A stretch of DNA of 64,000 nt, from NCBI GenBank assembly GCA_020446945.1, contig JAGRDS010000010.1, positions 109,840 through 173,839 of the forward strand, written 5' to 3'. The position numbers were made by a program, and so were the translations under genes. Shown here piece by piece: positions 36,457-46,700 of the stretch. The stretch is from Parvularculaceae bacterium (GTDB taxonomy: Bacteria; Pseudomonadota; Alphaproteobacteria; Caulobacterales; Parvularculaceae). Below the pieces are notes generated by a model. That model saw only the letters and a list, made by a program, of their open reading frames with translations, ran no database searches and was not told where the DNA came from. Numbering within the stretch: position 1 is the first letter of the stretch; each line of letters opens with the position of its first letter.

Positions 36457-37407
36457 TCATTCATCCTCCATCGCCGCGGCCGCGCCGATCAATGCCGCGT
36501 CGCTCCTGACGATCAACCGGATCGGGACCGGTTCGACATAATCGCGCATGCGCCCCTTATCGAGGAAATTATCGACGAACGCGCTTTTCAACAACTGCGA
36601 GCGGATCTTCGGCAATATCCCGCCGCCGAGGATGACGCCGCCGCGCGCGCCTGTCGTCAATACGCCGTCGCCGACGGCGCGCCCGAGTATCGCGAAAAAA
36701 ATATTCATCGTTTTAACCGCAATCTCGTCCGCGCCCCGAAGCGAAGCGGCGCTGATCTCGGCGGCGGACGAAATATCGCTGCGCAGTTTCAGTTTCGAAC
36801 AAAGCGCGCGGTGAATATCGACGATGCCGCTCCCCGAAAGCAGCCGCTCGATCGAAACGCGGCCGTATAACTGCGCAAGGCGGCTATGTATCTCGCATTC
36901 ATCCGCGGTCTGCGGGGCAAAGGCGACATGACCGCCCTGCGTCGAGACGATGCGCCGACTGTTTTCGAAGGGAACAATGAGCGAAACGCCGAAACCGGTG
37001 CCAGGCCCGACAACGAGAATGGGCGCAGCCGCATCGCCGGCGCCGGCTTTGACCGGTGCGAAATAATTATCGGGAAAATCCGCCGCCCCGGCCGCAAGCG
37101 CGTAAAAGTCATTAACGGCTGTAAACCGCGCCAGGCCGAGCGCGGATTTGAGATCGTCCGGACGAAAACGCCAGTGCGAATTTGTAAACGCTATCTCATC
37201 GCCGCCCACAGGCGCGGCGACGGCGAAACAGGCCGATCGGGGCTTTTGCGCGATCGTATCGAGATAGGCGGTCGCCGCGTCTTCAATCGTTGCAAAATCG
37301 GCGACGCGATATTCCCGGATCATGTCCAGCTTATTCGGCGCGCCGCTGTAAATCGCGAAGCGCGCATTCGTGCCGCCGATATCGGCGACGAGCGTCCTTT
37401 CCCGCAT
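36457..37407 (-). CDS. glk: Glucokinase
   Basis: A 316-residue glucokinase of the bacterial Glk family (ROK-independent, about 320 residues). The ATP-binding start VADIGGTNARFAI, the sugar-binding FTNSHWRF and TAVNDFYALAAG, GPGTGFGVS and GGVILGGGILPK are all typical. It makes glucose 6-phosphate in the cytoplasm. Translation starts at ATG 37407 (MRERTLVAD), which has GGAG upstream; the in-frame stretch further upstream shows no homology. It precedes the GH13 gene, and the pair probably forms an operon for alpha-glucoside use. Confidence 0.95.
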   Translation of the reverse strand: MRERTLVADIGGTNARFAIYSGAPNKLDMIREYRVADFATIEDAATAYLDTIAQKPRSACFAVAAPVGGDEIAFTNSHWRFRPDDLKSALGLARFTAVNDFYALAAGAADFPDNYFAPVKAGAGDAAAPILVVGPGTGFGVSLIVPFENSRRIVSTQGGHVAFAPQTADECEIHSRLAQLYGRVSIERLLSGSGIVDIHRALCSKLKLRSDISSAAEISAASLRGADEIAVKTMNIFFAILGRAVGDGVLTTGARGGVILGGGILPKIRSQLLKSAFVDNFLDKGRMRDYVEPVPIRLIVRSDAALIGAAAAMEDE

Positions 37408-37750
37408 AGGCTTTCTCCAGAATGCGCGTTTCGACCTTGTAGACAGTTTTCCATATCCTGAACCAGACTTGGCGCCCGCGCTCGCGATCCCGGCGCAGGG
37501 GTGCGGCGAAATCGCCGTTCCCGGGTGCGCCCGCCGTCTCGACCGGATGCCGGCAAACCCGCAATCCATCCCCGAAAAACGGCGATGTCGGGCTTTTGCG
37601 CGCTCGTCGGGAAAAGAGACCGTGACGTCGCGGCTTTTTCCTGCTTTGATGCTCGTGTGAACCGGCCGCTTGCGAGGCCCCGCCGGTCGCTCCCGAGCTT
37701 GACCGGCGCCGCCCCCGGCGAGGGCCGAATTTTTGCCGAGGGAGCTTGGT
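37408..37750. other. Intergenic region between glk and the EF-G-like gene
   Basis: This should hold the divergent promoters of glk and the EF-G-like gene. Apart from the ribosome sites at its two ends I see no clear gene, repeat or promoter. Confidence 0.4.
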
Positions 37751-39745
37751 ATGAATGACAAAAGGCATAACGCACGATGCGCGGTCATTGTAGGACCGCA
37801 GGGCGTCGGCAAAACGACGCTCCTGTCCCAGTTGATGAAACGCGCCGGCGCCGAGACGCCGGCGTTTGATTCTTCGGCGGAGGCCAGGGAATTCGCAATG
37901 TCGACGGAGCCGAATTTCTCGCGTTTCGACTATCTGGGCGACACGTGGGCTATGATGGATTGTCCGGGGTCGGTCGAATTGTTCGAGGCCGGCGCCGACG
38001 CCATGCGCGCCGCCGACATTGTAATCCTGGTCGCCGATCCGCATGTCGAAAGGGCCGCGTCGCTTGCGCCCTATTTGAGGCTGCTGGACGATCAGTCGAT
38101 TCCGCATGTCATCTTCATCAACCGCATCGACGAAGCCAATGTCAGTATCCGCACCCTGATGGAAGCGGTGCAGTCGCATTCGGCGCGCCCGCTCGTTCTG
38201 CGCCAGGCGCCGATTCGCGAGGATGGGAAAATCGTCGGCGCCGTCGATCTGATAAGTGAGCGCGCGTGGAAATATCGCGAAAACGCCGCATCCGATCTTG
38301 TTGAGCTGCCGGAATCCGACGCCGCGCGCGAAAAAGAGGCGCGCGAGACGCTTCTCGACGCGCTCGCCGATTTTGACGACGGCCTGATGGAGCAGATACT
38401 GGAAGACAAGACGCCGCCGAGTGCGGAAGTATTCGGATTGATGGCGAAGGAGCTTCAGACCGATCTTATCGTACCTGTCGTCATCGGTTCGGCCTCGCAC
38501 GGAAACGGCGTGACGCGCCTGCTCAAACTTCTGCGCCATGAGGCGCCGGACGTTGATGTCGCCGCCGCCCGGATCGGCATAAACGGCGGCGCAAACGTCG
38601 CGTCGGTGATCAGGACGTTTTACGCACCGCATGCAGGGAAAATCTCCGTCGCGCGAATCTGGAAAGGCGGCCTGAAAGACGGCGACGCGGTTGACGGCGC
38701 GCGCGTTTCAGGTCTCGTAACGTTGCAGGGCGACGCGCGCGTCAAGATCGAAAGCGTTCGCGAAGGCGAACTGGTGGGTATTCCGCGCATTGAAGAGCTT
38801 GGCGCCGGGGACTTCATCGTTGACGGCGGCGTCAGGCGCAACGGCGAAAGTCAGCGATCCGGACCGCTCTACGCACAGGCGATCAGCGCGGCGAATGAAC
38901 GCGACGACGTAAAACTCTCATCCGCGCTTCAAAAAATGATCGAGGAGGACCCTTCCCTGTCGACAGAGCGCCGCGCGGATACGGGCGAAACAATTTTGCG
39001 CGGACGGGGCGACATGCATTTGCGGCTCGCCCGGGCGAAGCTCAAAAATCGCTACAATATCGACATCAGGATGAAAACGCCGAAGCCGTCCTATCGCGAA
39101 ACGATCAAGGGTGCGGCCGACCATCACGCGCGGCACAAGAAGCAAAGCGGCGGCCATGGGCAGTTTGCGGACATCAAGGTGAAGATCAAACCGCTCGGAC
39201 GCGGCGACGGTTTCCATTTCGATGAGAATATTCACGGCGGTTCGGTGCCGAAACAGTTTATCCCTGCTGTCGAGGCGGGCGTTAAGGAGGAACTCCTGTC
39301 GGGACCGCTCGGTTTCCCCGTCGTCGATGTCGCGGTGACGCTTTATGACGGTCAATTTCACTCGGTCGACAGCAATGAAATGTCGTTCAAGATGGCGGGG
39401 CGCCAGGCGATTCGCGATGCGCTGCCCGGCTGTCAACCGGTCCTGCTTGAACCGATCTATGAAACGGTGATTTACGCGCCGTCTTCACATACGAACAAAG
39501 TGCATGGCGTCATCTCTTCGCGGCGCGGCCAGATTCTGGGATTTGACGCGCGCAAAGGCTGGCCCGGCTGGGACAGCGTAACTGCGATGATGCCGGAGGC
39601 GAGCATTCAGGACCTGATCATCGAGCTTCGTTCGATTACGCAAGGCGCGGCCTCATTCGAGTCGCGGTTCGATCACTATGAGGAACTTCACGGCAAGGAC
39701 GCAGATTTGGTCGTTCAGGATCGCCGGCGCGAATTGGGTTCCTGA
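37751..39745 (+). CDS. Elongation-factor-G-like GTPase with altered catalytic centre
   Basis: A 664-residue translational GTPase-like protein with the EF-G domain order: G domain (1-260), domain II (about 275-360), domains III-V (to 664; PLGRGDGFHF, GGSVPKQFIPAVEAGV and PLGFPVVDVAVTLYDG are EF-G-like). The P-loop GPQGVGKTT is at 15-23 and NRID (124-127) replaces NKxD. G3 reads DCPGS (70-74), so the catalytic histidine of EF-G/EF-Tu (DTPGH) is Ser74, and the usual RGIT switch I motif is missing. Known EF-G-like paralogues lack translocation activity or act under special conditions; the role here is unknown. ATG 37751 has GGGAG upstream. Confidence 0.88.
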   Translation: MNDKRHNARCAVIVGPQGVGKTTLLSQLMKRAGAETPAFDSSAEAREFAMSTEPNFSRFDYLGDTWAMMDCPGSVELFEAGADAMRAADIVILVADPHVERAASLAPYLRLLDDQSIPHVIFINRIDEANVSIRTLMEAVQSHSARPLVLRQAPIREDGKIVGAVDLISERAWKYRENAASDLVELPESDAAREKEARETLLDALADFDDGLMEQILEDKTPPSAEVFGLMAKELQTDLIVPVVIGSASHGNGVTRLLKLLRHEAPDVDVAAARIGINGGANVASVIRTFYAPHAGKISVARIWKGGLKDGDAVDGARVSGLVTLQGDARVKIESVREGELVGIPRIEELGAGDFIVDGGVRRNGESQRSGPLYAQAISAANERDDVKLSSALQKMIEEDPSLSTERRADTGETILRGRGDMHLRLARAKLKNRYNIDIRMKTPKPSYRETIKGAADHHARHKKQSGGHGQFADIKVKIKPLGRGDGFHFDENIHGGSVPKQFIPAVEAGVKEELLSGPLGFPVVDVAVTLYDGQFHSVDSNEMSFKMAGRQAIRDALPGCQPVLLEPIYETVIYAPSSHTNKVHGVISSRRGQILGFDARKGWPGWDSVTAMMPEASIQDLIIELRSITQGAASFESRFDHYEELHGKDADLVVQDRRRELGS

Positions 39746-39948
39746 CGTCGATCCGGCGCGGTCCGCCCTTGGCCACGTTGAGGCGCGCCCGCGCCGTATT
39801 TCGCGTGGAAAACCGGTCATGGCGATGATAATGTGCGCGACTGCTTGAACGATGGGCGCGATTGCGCCTAGTGGATGGACGTGCGGCGCCCATTGGCGAC
39901 GGCGCTGTCGCGGGTTCGGATTTCGACTGACTGGATCGATAAGGCTTC

Positions 39949-40971
39949 ATGCTTTCCGTCATCATCGTCAATTACAACTCCGCAGGCCGGCTCGTCCGGT
40001 GCATCCGCCATCTTGAACGTCAGACCTTCCGCGATTTTGAGATTATCGTTTTCGACAATGCATCCTCCGACGCTTCGGCGCAGGCCGCGCGGGAAAATGG
40101 CGCGGTTCGCGTTATCGAGTCTGCGGCCAATCTGGGCTTCGCCGCCGCCAATAATCGCGCGGCCGAAGCGGCGAAAGGCGATTGGCTCGTTTTTCTTAAC
40201 CCCGACGCATACGCGGATGAGGCGTGGCTGGAGCGCCTTGTCGAAGCGCGTTCGCGTTACGGCGACGCCGATGCGTTCGGATCGACGCAGTTGAACGCGG
40301 ACGATCCCGAACGCATAGACGGCGCGGGCGATGTTCTGCACGCATTCGGAATCGCCTATCGCGGCGGGTTCGGCGCACCGGTTTCGCAGTTGCCGGAAGA
40401 TGGCGAATGCTTTTCGCCATGCGCGGCGGCGGCGATGATAAGAAAGTCCGCCTTCGACGCTCTCGGCGGTTTCGACGAACGCTTTTTCTGTTACGGCGAA
40501 GATGTCGATCTCGGGCTTCGGTTGCGCCTATTGGGCGGGCGCGCAATTCAGGTCGCCGACGCGCGCGTGCTTCACGAGGGATCGGGCGTGACGGGACGCC
40601 ACAGCGCATTCACCGTCTATCACGGCCATCGCAACAGGATCTGGCTCGCGCGAAAGAATTTTCCCGCAGCGTTTTTCTGGGGCGCGCTTCCCATGCGCCT
40701 CCTGACTGATATTGCGCTCCTTATTCGCATGATGTTGATTGGCGAGGCGCGCGCATATCTTCGCGCGATGCGGGACGGTTATTTCGGCGGCGGGCCGATC
40801 CGCTCGCTTGGTCGCGAGTTTCGACGCAGCATGAAACCGGGCCTGATGGAGTTTTTGTCGATGATGTCGTGGTCTCCTGTTGCGCTCGCGCGCAGGGCGC
40901 CGCAAATCCGTCCTGCGACGGCGGCGCGCGCCGGAAAGGCGGATGGCGTCGCCGGGTTCGCCAGCGGATAG
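39949..40971 (+). CDS. Family 2 glycosyltransferase, rhamnosyltransferase-like
   Basis: A 340-residue GT-A fold glycosyltransferase. The N-terminal Rossmann-type start LSVIIVNYNSAGRLVRCIRHL, FDNASSDAS, the DxD-like FLNPDAYAD, and GGFDERFFCYGEDVDLGLR are typical of the rhamnosyltransferase-like branch of family 2. A C-terminal part (about 250-310) is hydrophobic and may lie on the membrane. It probably adds a sugar to a surface glycan or glycolipid. A second family 2 enzyme starts 12 bases downstream; there are no flippase or polymerase genes here, so this looks like a small orphan pair. Confidence 0.9.
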   Translation: MLSVIIVNYNSAGRLVRCIRHLERQTFRDFEIIVFDNASSDASAQAARENGAVRVIESAANLGFAAANNRAAEAAKGDWLVFLNPDAYADEAWLERLVEARSRYGDADAFGSTQLNADDPERIDGAGDVLHAFGIAYRGGFGAPVSQLPEDGECFSPCAAAAMIRKSAFDALGGFDERFFCYGEDVDLGLRLRLLGGRAIQVADARVLHEGSGVTGRHSAFTVYHGHRNRIWLARKNFPAAFFWGALPMRLLTDIALLIRMMLIGEARAYLRAMRDGYFGGGPIRSLGREFRRSMKPGLMEFLSMMSWSPVALARRAPQIRPATAARAGKADGVAGFASG

Positions 40972-40982
40972 ACAGGGCTCGC

Positions 40983-42047
40983 GTGACGACTTTTTCAATA
41001 TCCGTGCCGGTAGGCGCCTATCACGAGCTGATGCCAACCTGCCTTTCAAGCCTTGCGAGCCAGAAAGGGCCGTTGCAGGTCGCGCTTCTTGATGCGTCGG
41101 GCGATCCGCGCGTGGCGGCGCTCGCCGACGGTTTCGCCGGCCTGTTCGCCTATCGCAGGCACGGACCAGACGCCGGCCAGTCGGCGGCGATAATCGAGGG
41201 CTGGGAGAAAACGGGCGGGGAAATTCTCGGCTGGCTGAACGCCGATGATTTTCTATTTCCGGGCGCGATTGAAAAAGCGCGCGCGGAATTTCTTTCCGCC
41301 GCCGATGTCGATGTCGTCGCCGGCCACAGCGCAATATGCGACGAAAAAGGGCGGATGACGGGCTATCACTGGGCCGTCGCGCCGCCCGACGAAAATCTTC
41401 GGGCGGGCTGCGTCATCTCGCAGCCCTCGTGTTTTTTCCGGCGCGACGCCTATGAGAAAGCCGGCGGGCTGGATCGCGATCTTCATTATACGATGGATTG
41501 GGATCTCTGGTTGCGCCTGCTTGAAAGCGGGGCGCGATTCCGCTTCATCGATGAGGCATTATCCGTCGTTTATTGGGGCGCGGGCACCAAAACGCTGGGG
41601 CTCAACGCCGCGCGACGGCGCGAGCTGTTCCGCCTGATCGAGATTCACACGCCGCCCGGATTACGGTTTCGGGCGCGGCGCGGCTTTGTCCTGCGCGCGT
41701 TTCTCGATGAATTGAAACCGCGCTCGCTCAGTCTTTTTCTTGAAGATCGCCTGCGCCGGAAAACGCCCCATGTTTTCGGTCTCGGACCGCGCGGCGCCAT
41801 TGACAGGAACGCAAGGCTTTTCTGGACGCATTATGACAAGGCCGCCCGCGCGCGCATGCGTATTGAAACGACGGGCGCCGGCGCGGTCGAGGTGCGCGCA
41901 GGTTTTCCCGACGCGGCGGTCCGCCGGGAGGGCGGTGCGTTTATCGTCGATTTCCAGGAGCCCGTTCCCGCCGGCTGCGTCGCGGAGATTTTATTGCGCC
42001 GCTTCGGTTCGGAAAAGGCGAGGCTCGTGAGTTGCGCCTGGCTCTAG
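40983..42047 (+). CDS. Family 2 glycosyltransferase
   Basis: A 354-residue GT2 enzyme starting at GTG 40983 (TTFSISVPVGAYHELMPTCL). GWLNADDFLFPGA is the nucleotide-sugar/metal-binding DxD region, and YTMDWDLWLRLLESGARF the acceptor-side motif typical of the family. The C-terminal 100 residues (after about 255) do not resemble GT2 and may be an extra domain. It follows the first glycosyltransferase by 12 bases in the same direction, so the two likely act on the same glycan. Confidence 0.88.
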   Translation: MTTFSISVPVGAYHELMPTCLSSLASQKGPLQVALLDASGDPRVAALADGFAGLFAYRRHGPDAGQSAAIIEGWEKTGGEILGWLNADDFLFPGAIEKARAEFLSAADVDVVAGHSAICDEKGRMTGYHWAVAPPDENLRAGCVISQPSCFFRRDAYEKAGGLDRDLHYTMDWDLWLRLLESGARFRFIDEALSVVYWGAGTKTLGLNAARRRELFRLIEIHTPPGLRFRARRGFVLRAFLDELKPRSLSLFLEDRLRRKTPHVFGLGPRGAIDRNARLFWTHYDKAARARMRIETTGAGAVEVRAGFPDAAVRREGGAFIVDFQEPVPAGCVAEILLRRFGSEKARLVSCAWL

Positions 42048-42126
42048 GCGCGTGCGTTATTTGCGTTCATCTAAACCGCTCGATCGAATATTGACGCAGG
42101 CGATTTCCTTGATGAAGGATATCGCT

Positions 42127-42948
42127 TCAAACGCCCAGTCTGGCTCCGGCCGCTTGCGCGGCGCGGCGCGCCTGCGCGTCCATCCACGCGCGGCGCTTGC
42201 GCATTTCGGCGACGCGCGCGGCGCCGGCCTCCTGCGGGGTTCCATTCTCGAATGGTGGTTCGCGCGCGTATTCGATGATCAACTGCGCTCGGCGCGCGGC
42301 TTCTTCGCCCTCCATCTGCGCGGCGAGCGCTAGCGCGAAGTCTATGCCGGCCGTCACGCCGCCGCCGGTCATGCGATTGCGATCGCGCACGATGCGGTTA
42401 TCGACACGGCGCGCGCCCATAAGCGGAAGCAGATCGGCGACGGCCCAATGGGCGGTCGCTTCATACCCTTTGAGAAGCCCGGCCGCTGCGAGCAACAGCC
42501 CGCCCGTACAAACGCTCGTCACCCATTTGGCGCGCGCGCCGCGATCAGCCAGAAACGCACAGACTTCGGGATCGTTCATACAATCGACCGTGCCGAGGAT
42601 TCCACCAGGCGCAAAAAGGACATCCACATCCTTCGGGCATTCTTCAAACGTCTGGTCAGCTGCAAAATGCAAGCCCACATCGGTTGAAACCGGCGCCTTG
42701 TCTTTCCAGACAAGCTGGACGTTAAAACGCATGATTTTGAACACGGTCATGGGGCCGATCAGATCGAGAGCCACCATCCGCGGATAGATGAGCATGGCGA
42801 CTGTGGGCGCATCGGGCGGCGTTTCCATCATGGCGCGCAGATGTTCGCTCCCGGAATGTTGTTGCGCAAAACCCTGCGATGAGGCGCCCGCGGCGACCAA
42901 TCCGGCGGCGGCGGCGAGAAGGCTGCGGCGTGCGATGGGATCGGTCAT
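42127..42948 (-). CDS. Exported DJ-1/PfpI-family protein, isonitrile-hydratase-like
   Basis: A 273-residue protein with a likely Tat signal (DPIARRSLLAAAAGLVAAGA, cleavage near FAQQ). The DJ-1/PfpI core has YPRMVALDLIGPMTVF, FAPGGILGT, and the nucleophile elbow SVCTGG with C147 followed by LLLAAAGLL, closest to the isonitrile hydratase/ThiJ branch; GGGVTAGIDFAL is also typical of that branch. DJ-1 relatives can be glyoxalases, chaperones or hydratases, so only the family is claimed. AGGAG precedes ATG 42948. A Tat-exported member is unusual because most relatives are cytoplasmic. Confidence 0.88.
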   Translation of the reverse strand: MTDPIARRSLLAAAAGLVAAGASSQGFAQQHSGSEHLRAMMETPPDAPTVAMLIYPRMVALDLIGPMTVFKIMRFNVQLVWKDKAPVSTDVGLHFAADQTFEECPKDVDVLFAPGGILGTVDCMNDPEVCAFLADRGARAKWVTSVCTGGLLLAAAGLLKGYEATAHWAVADLLPLMGARRVDNRIVRDRNRMTGGGVTAGIDFALALAAQMEGEEAARRAQLIIEYAREPPFENGTPQEAGAARVAEMRKRRAWMDAQARRAAQAAGARLGV

Positions 42949-43130
42949 GTCAGGGCTCCTTTGTTTTGGCGAACGTTGGGCGGGCGCCTTAAGGCGCCGG
43001 CGACGAGGAATGTCTTAGCGCGCCGTCGATGACGCATGTCCAGACACATCTTCATGAGTCGTCTCGAACATTAGGATTCGAATTCGGCGCGCGCGGCGCC
43101 GGCGACGCCAGACGCGGCAAACACCGCGCC

Positions 43131-43330
43131 GCGAGCTTCGGAAATCGATTTAAGGATTGGCGCGTCGAGGCGGGATTGCCGAATTGCTCCGCGCACGGCC
43201 TTCGGAAGGTGGCGACGATTCGTCTGATCGAAGCGGGATGCACGCCGCACGAAGCCGCCGCGATTACGGGCCATGATTCGATTCGCGTTCTTGAAATCTA
43301 CGCGTGCGAAAAAGTCCCACTTGACCGCAC
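43131..43330 (+). pseudogene. Tyrosine recombinase (integrase) C-terminal remnant next to tRNA-Asn
   Basis: The reading frame that is open from 43029 encodes, at 43131 onward, the C-terminal catalytic part of a phage-type integrase: SFGNRFKDWRVEAGLP, then HGLRK with H56/R59, GHDS with H82 and EIYA with the tyrosine nucleophile Y91, spaced 23 and 9 residues as in lambda-type enzymes. The N-terminal DNA-binding part and the first catalytic arginine are missing, and after Y91 the frame runs into unrelated sequence and across the tRNA gene. It is a decayed end of an element inserted near the 3' end of tRNA-Asn. Confidence 0.82.
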
Positions 43331-43396
43331 CAGGCCAACTCCTTGGACGTTATCGCCGTCTAATCCATTGAAAGGAAAAGGATCATGGAAAAGGTC

Positions 43397-43472
43397 TGGC
43401 TCCCCGAACTGGACTCGAACCAGTGACCCGCTGATTAACAGTCAGCTGCTCTACCAACTGAGCTATCGGGGA
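43397..43472 (-). tRNA. tRNA-Asn (GTT)
   Basis: 76 nucleotides on the minus strand, starting TCCCCGATAGCTCAGTTGG and ending in the encoded CCA. The anticodon loop CTGTTAATC gives GTT (Asn), and the T arm GGTTCGAGTCC is canonical. The acceptor stem pairs TCCCCGA with TCGGGGA. An integrase remnant lies next to its 3' end. Confidence 0.97.
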
Positions 43473-43619
43473 ATAGCCTTAAGGGCCCGCCCTATAGCAA
43501 AGGCGACGGGACGAATCTACAGCTAAATTTCCTTTTGCTTTCAGCGGTCTGGGCGCGCGGCCGCGACGCACAATCAGCGAGACGGCCGCGTCTTGGGGAA
43601 ACGCGGCCGCTACTCACTA

Positions 43620-43641
43620 TCGTGGGGTATGGTGGGGTATC
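43620..43641. repeat. Short tandem repeat near tRNA-Asn
   Basis: GTGGGGTATGGTGGGGTATC contains the unit GTGGGGTAT twice, about 150 bases from tRNA-Asn on its 5' side. It may belong to the old insertion, but it could be unrelated. Confidence 0.35.
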
Positions 43642-43718
43642 TTCTCGGGAGAAGACGCCCGAATCTTGCGCTCCAGTCCTTAACGCAAGGTTAACAATCC
43701 GGGGCGAATGCGATCTTT

Positions 43719-46700
43719 CTATTCGGCCGGGCGCAGGACCGGGGGCGGGCCTTTCCGGGGCGAATCAAGCGCGTCGCCGTAGTCCTGTTCGGCGGATTTG
43801 CCGAAGCCGACCGGCGGCTGCTTTACGCCCGTCCACGCCCAGCGGTAAAACCGCGCGATGTCGGCGCCGACGGCGTACATGGACGGCACGAAGAACACAG
43901 TCACGAACAGCGCGAAGAAAACGCCCCAGGCGAGTGCGACGACGGTCGGCATCAGGAACTGCGCATCCGTAGAGCGTTCGAACATGATGGGCATCAGCCC
44001 GAAAAAGGTAGTGACGGACGTCAAAAGGATCGGGCGGAAACGATCGACGGACGCCTTGGTGAGCGCGGCGATCGCGCCCATGCCTTGCGAGCGCAGGCGA
44101 TTGACATAATCGATCAGGACGAGGTTGTCGTTGATGACGACGCCCGCCGCCGCGCCGACGCCGAAAAATGAAAAGAGCGCGAAATCGAGACCGAGCAGGA
44201 AGTGCCCGAACATGGCGCCCATAAAGCCGAACGGAATCGCCGACATGATCAGCAATGGCTGCCAGTAGGAACCGAACGCAATCGCGATCAGCATATACAT
44301 GGCGATGATCGCGGCGAGATAGAGCGAGCCGATATCGCTCATGAATTCGGCTTGCTCTTCGGCGTCGCCGCGCTCGGCGAGGCTGGCGCCCGGATGGCGG
44401 TTGCGCCATTCGGGAATGAAATCTTCCTTGAACACCTTCAGGATCGCCGTGCGATCGGCGCCTTCGGGTATCTCCGCCGTTACGCGCGCCGAGCGTTTCC
44501 GGTCGCGCCGGTCGATCCGCTTGTAGCTCGGCGCGAATTTCGCGTCGGCGACGGCCGTCAGCGGCACTTCGCGCCCGTCAGCGGTGCGTATGCGCATCGT
44601 CTCAATCGAAAGGAGGGATTCGCGCGCTTCGGCGGGATAGCGAACCATCACGCGAACGTCCTGGCCGTTTCGCGGCAGGCGCTGAACCTCTTCGCCGTAA
44701 AATGCCTGACGAACCTGTTTTGAGACTTGCGCAAGCGTCAGGCCGAAGCGTTCAGCGCCCGGTTTCAACTCGATCTGCAATTCCGGCGTTTCGGATTGCA
44801 GGCTGTTTCGCACGTCGTAAAGATCCGGAAGGCTGCGCAGATAATTTTGAATATCCACAGTCGCGAGCCTTAGCTCATCGAGGTCTTTCGCCTCGACGCC
44901 GAAGGAGAAATCGGGGCCGCCGTCATTAATCGTGTAGCCGACATTTATTTCTTCCGCATCCGGAATTTCGCCGATTTTCTTGCGAAGCATTTCGGCGACT
45001 TCCTTGGTCGATTCCTTTCTTTTGCGCCCGTCGACAATGTTCACATAGGAAACGATCGAGCCTTCGCGTGCATTGATATAAATAGACTGTACGTAATCTT
45101 CGTCCCTGGCCTTGCCGAGTTCAGACTTCAGTTCGTTTGTCGCGCGATCGACATCGTCATAGATTTCAAGGCTTCGCGAAAAAGGAGCGCCCTCGGGCAG
45201 GCGAATATTCAGGGAAATAAACGTTCCCTGCACCTCAGGCATGAATTTGAATGCTACCCAACCCTGTTGCAGCAACGCGAAAGCGAACATGAAAGCAACG
45301 ATAAAAAACGCGACCGTAAAATAGCGCAGCCGCAAGGCGAGGCGAACGAGCGGCTTGACCCTGTTATGCGCAAAATTGACGAGGCCGTCCGCAAACAGGC
45401 TTTGCATGCGGTGGTAAAAACCGGACTTGTCTTCTTTTTGAAGATGCGACAGGTGCGAGGGGAGAATAAAGAACGCCTCCACCAGCGAAAACAGCAGGGC
45501 GAAAATAACCGTATAGGATATGTGCTTGGTGAAATTGGACGCGCCGCCGCCGACGAACAGCCAGGGCAGAAACGCGATTATCGTCGTCAACACGGCGAAG
45601 ATAACAGGTTTGGCGACAAGCTGGGCGCCTAAAATGGCGCCGTCGACGCCGCCGCGGCCTTCTTCCGCCTGGGTATGGATATTCTCGCCGACGACAATCG
45701 CGTCATCGACGACGATGCCGATGACGAGCAGAAAACCGAATAGAGACAGAACATTTAGCGACACGCCCGCTGCGGGCATCAGCGCAAAGGCGCCGAACAG
45801 TGCGACGGGAATGCCGACCGCGGACCAGAATGCGACCGCCGGGCGCAGGAATAGCACAAGAACGATCAGGACGAGGACAAGTCCCTGAATCGCATTGCCG
45901 CCGACAAGCTCCATGCGATTGAAATAGATGCTCGCGGTGTTGAACCAGATATAGATTTCCGCGCGGCCGTCGAGTTCCTTGTTGGTTTTATCAACCCATT
46001 GGGTGACCGCTTCGGAAAGCTTTACGATATTCAGCGTTTCGGGCGCCTGCACTGCGATCGAGATCGACGGTTTGCCGTTCATCGTCCGTTTTGACTTGGC
46101 GTCCTCAAATCCATCGACAACCGTTCCGATATCGCGCACGCGTATGGTCGAGCCGTCCGGCAACTGGCGCACGATGATTTCGCCGAATTCTTCTTCGCTG
46201 TCGGCGAGCGCGCGCGCGGCGACCTGTATGCTGCCGGTTTCGGTGCGGACCTGACCCGCAGCGATGTTCAAGGAAGAGCCGCGAACGGCGTTGGCGACAT
46301 CGTCGAATGTCAGGCCGTAGCGGCGCAGCGTCTCTTCGGACACTTCGATGGAGACTTCTTCCTGGCGCGCGCCCCAAAGATCGACAAGCGGCGAGCCGTC
46401 CGGCAATTGCGCCAGTTCATCGCGCAGCCGGCGCGCAAGGCGTGTCAGCTCGCGTTCGTCGATATCGCCGTAAAGCGCCATGTAAACGGCGCCGTCCTGA
46501 TTGCGCCATTGCGAAACGACGGGCGGGAAGGAATCGCGCGGCAGCGTCGAAATGCCATCGACGCGGTTTTTGATCTCGTTCAGGAACCGCGTGGCATCGA
46601 TTGTGTCGATGCCTTCAATATTGATTTCGGCCCTGTTCTCGCGCGCCGTCGATTCGATGTGCTTGATGCCGTCGACGCCGGAGACCGCTTCTTCAATGCG

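Noticed and set aside
37408..37812. Upstream extension of glk
   Set aside because: The added residues show no glucokinase similarity, and ATG 37407 has a good ribosome site.
43331..43526. Protein coding beyond the integrase remnant, through the tRNA-Asn gene
   Set aside because: The frame is only open by chance on the strand opposite the tRNA; no family features follow the catalytic tyrosine.
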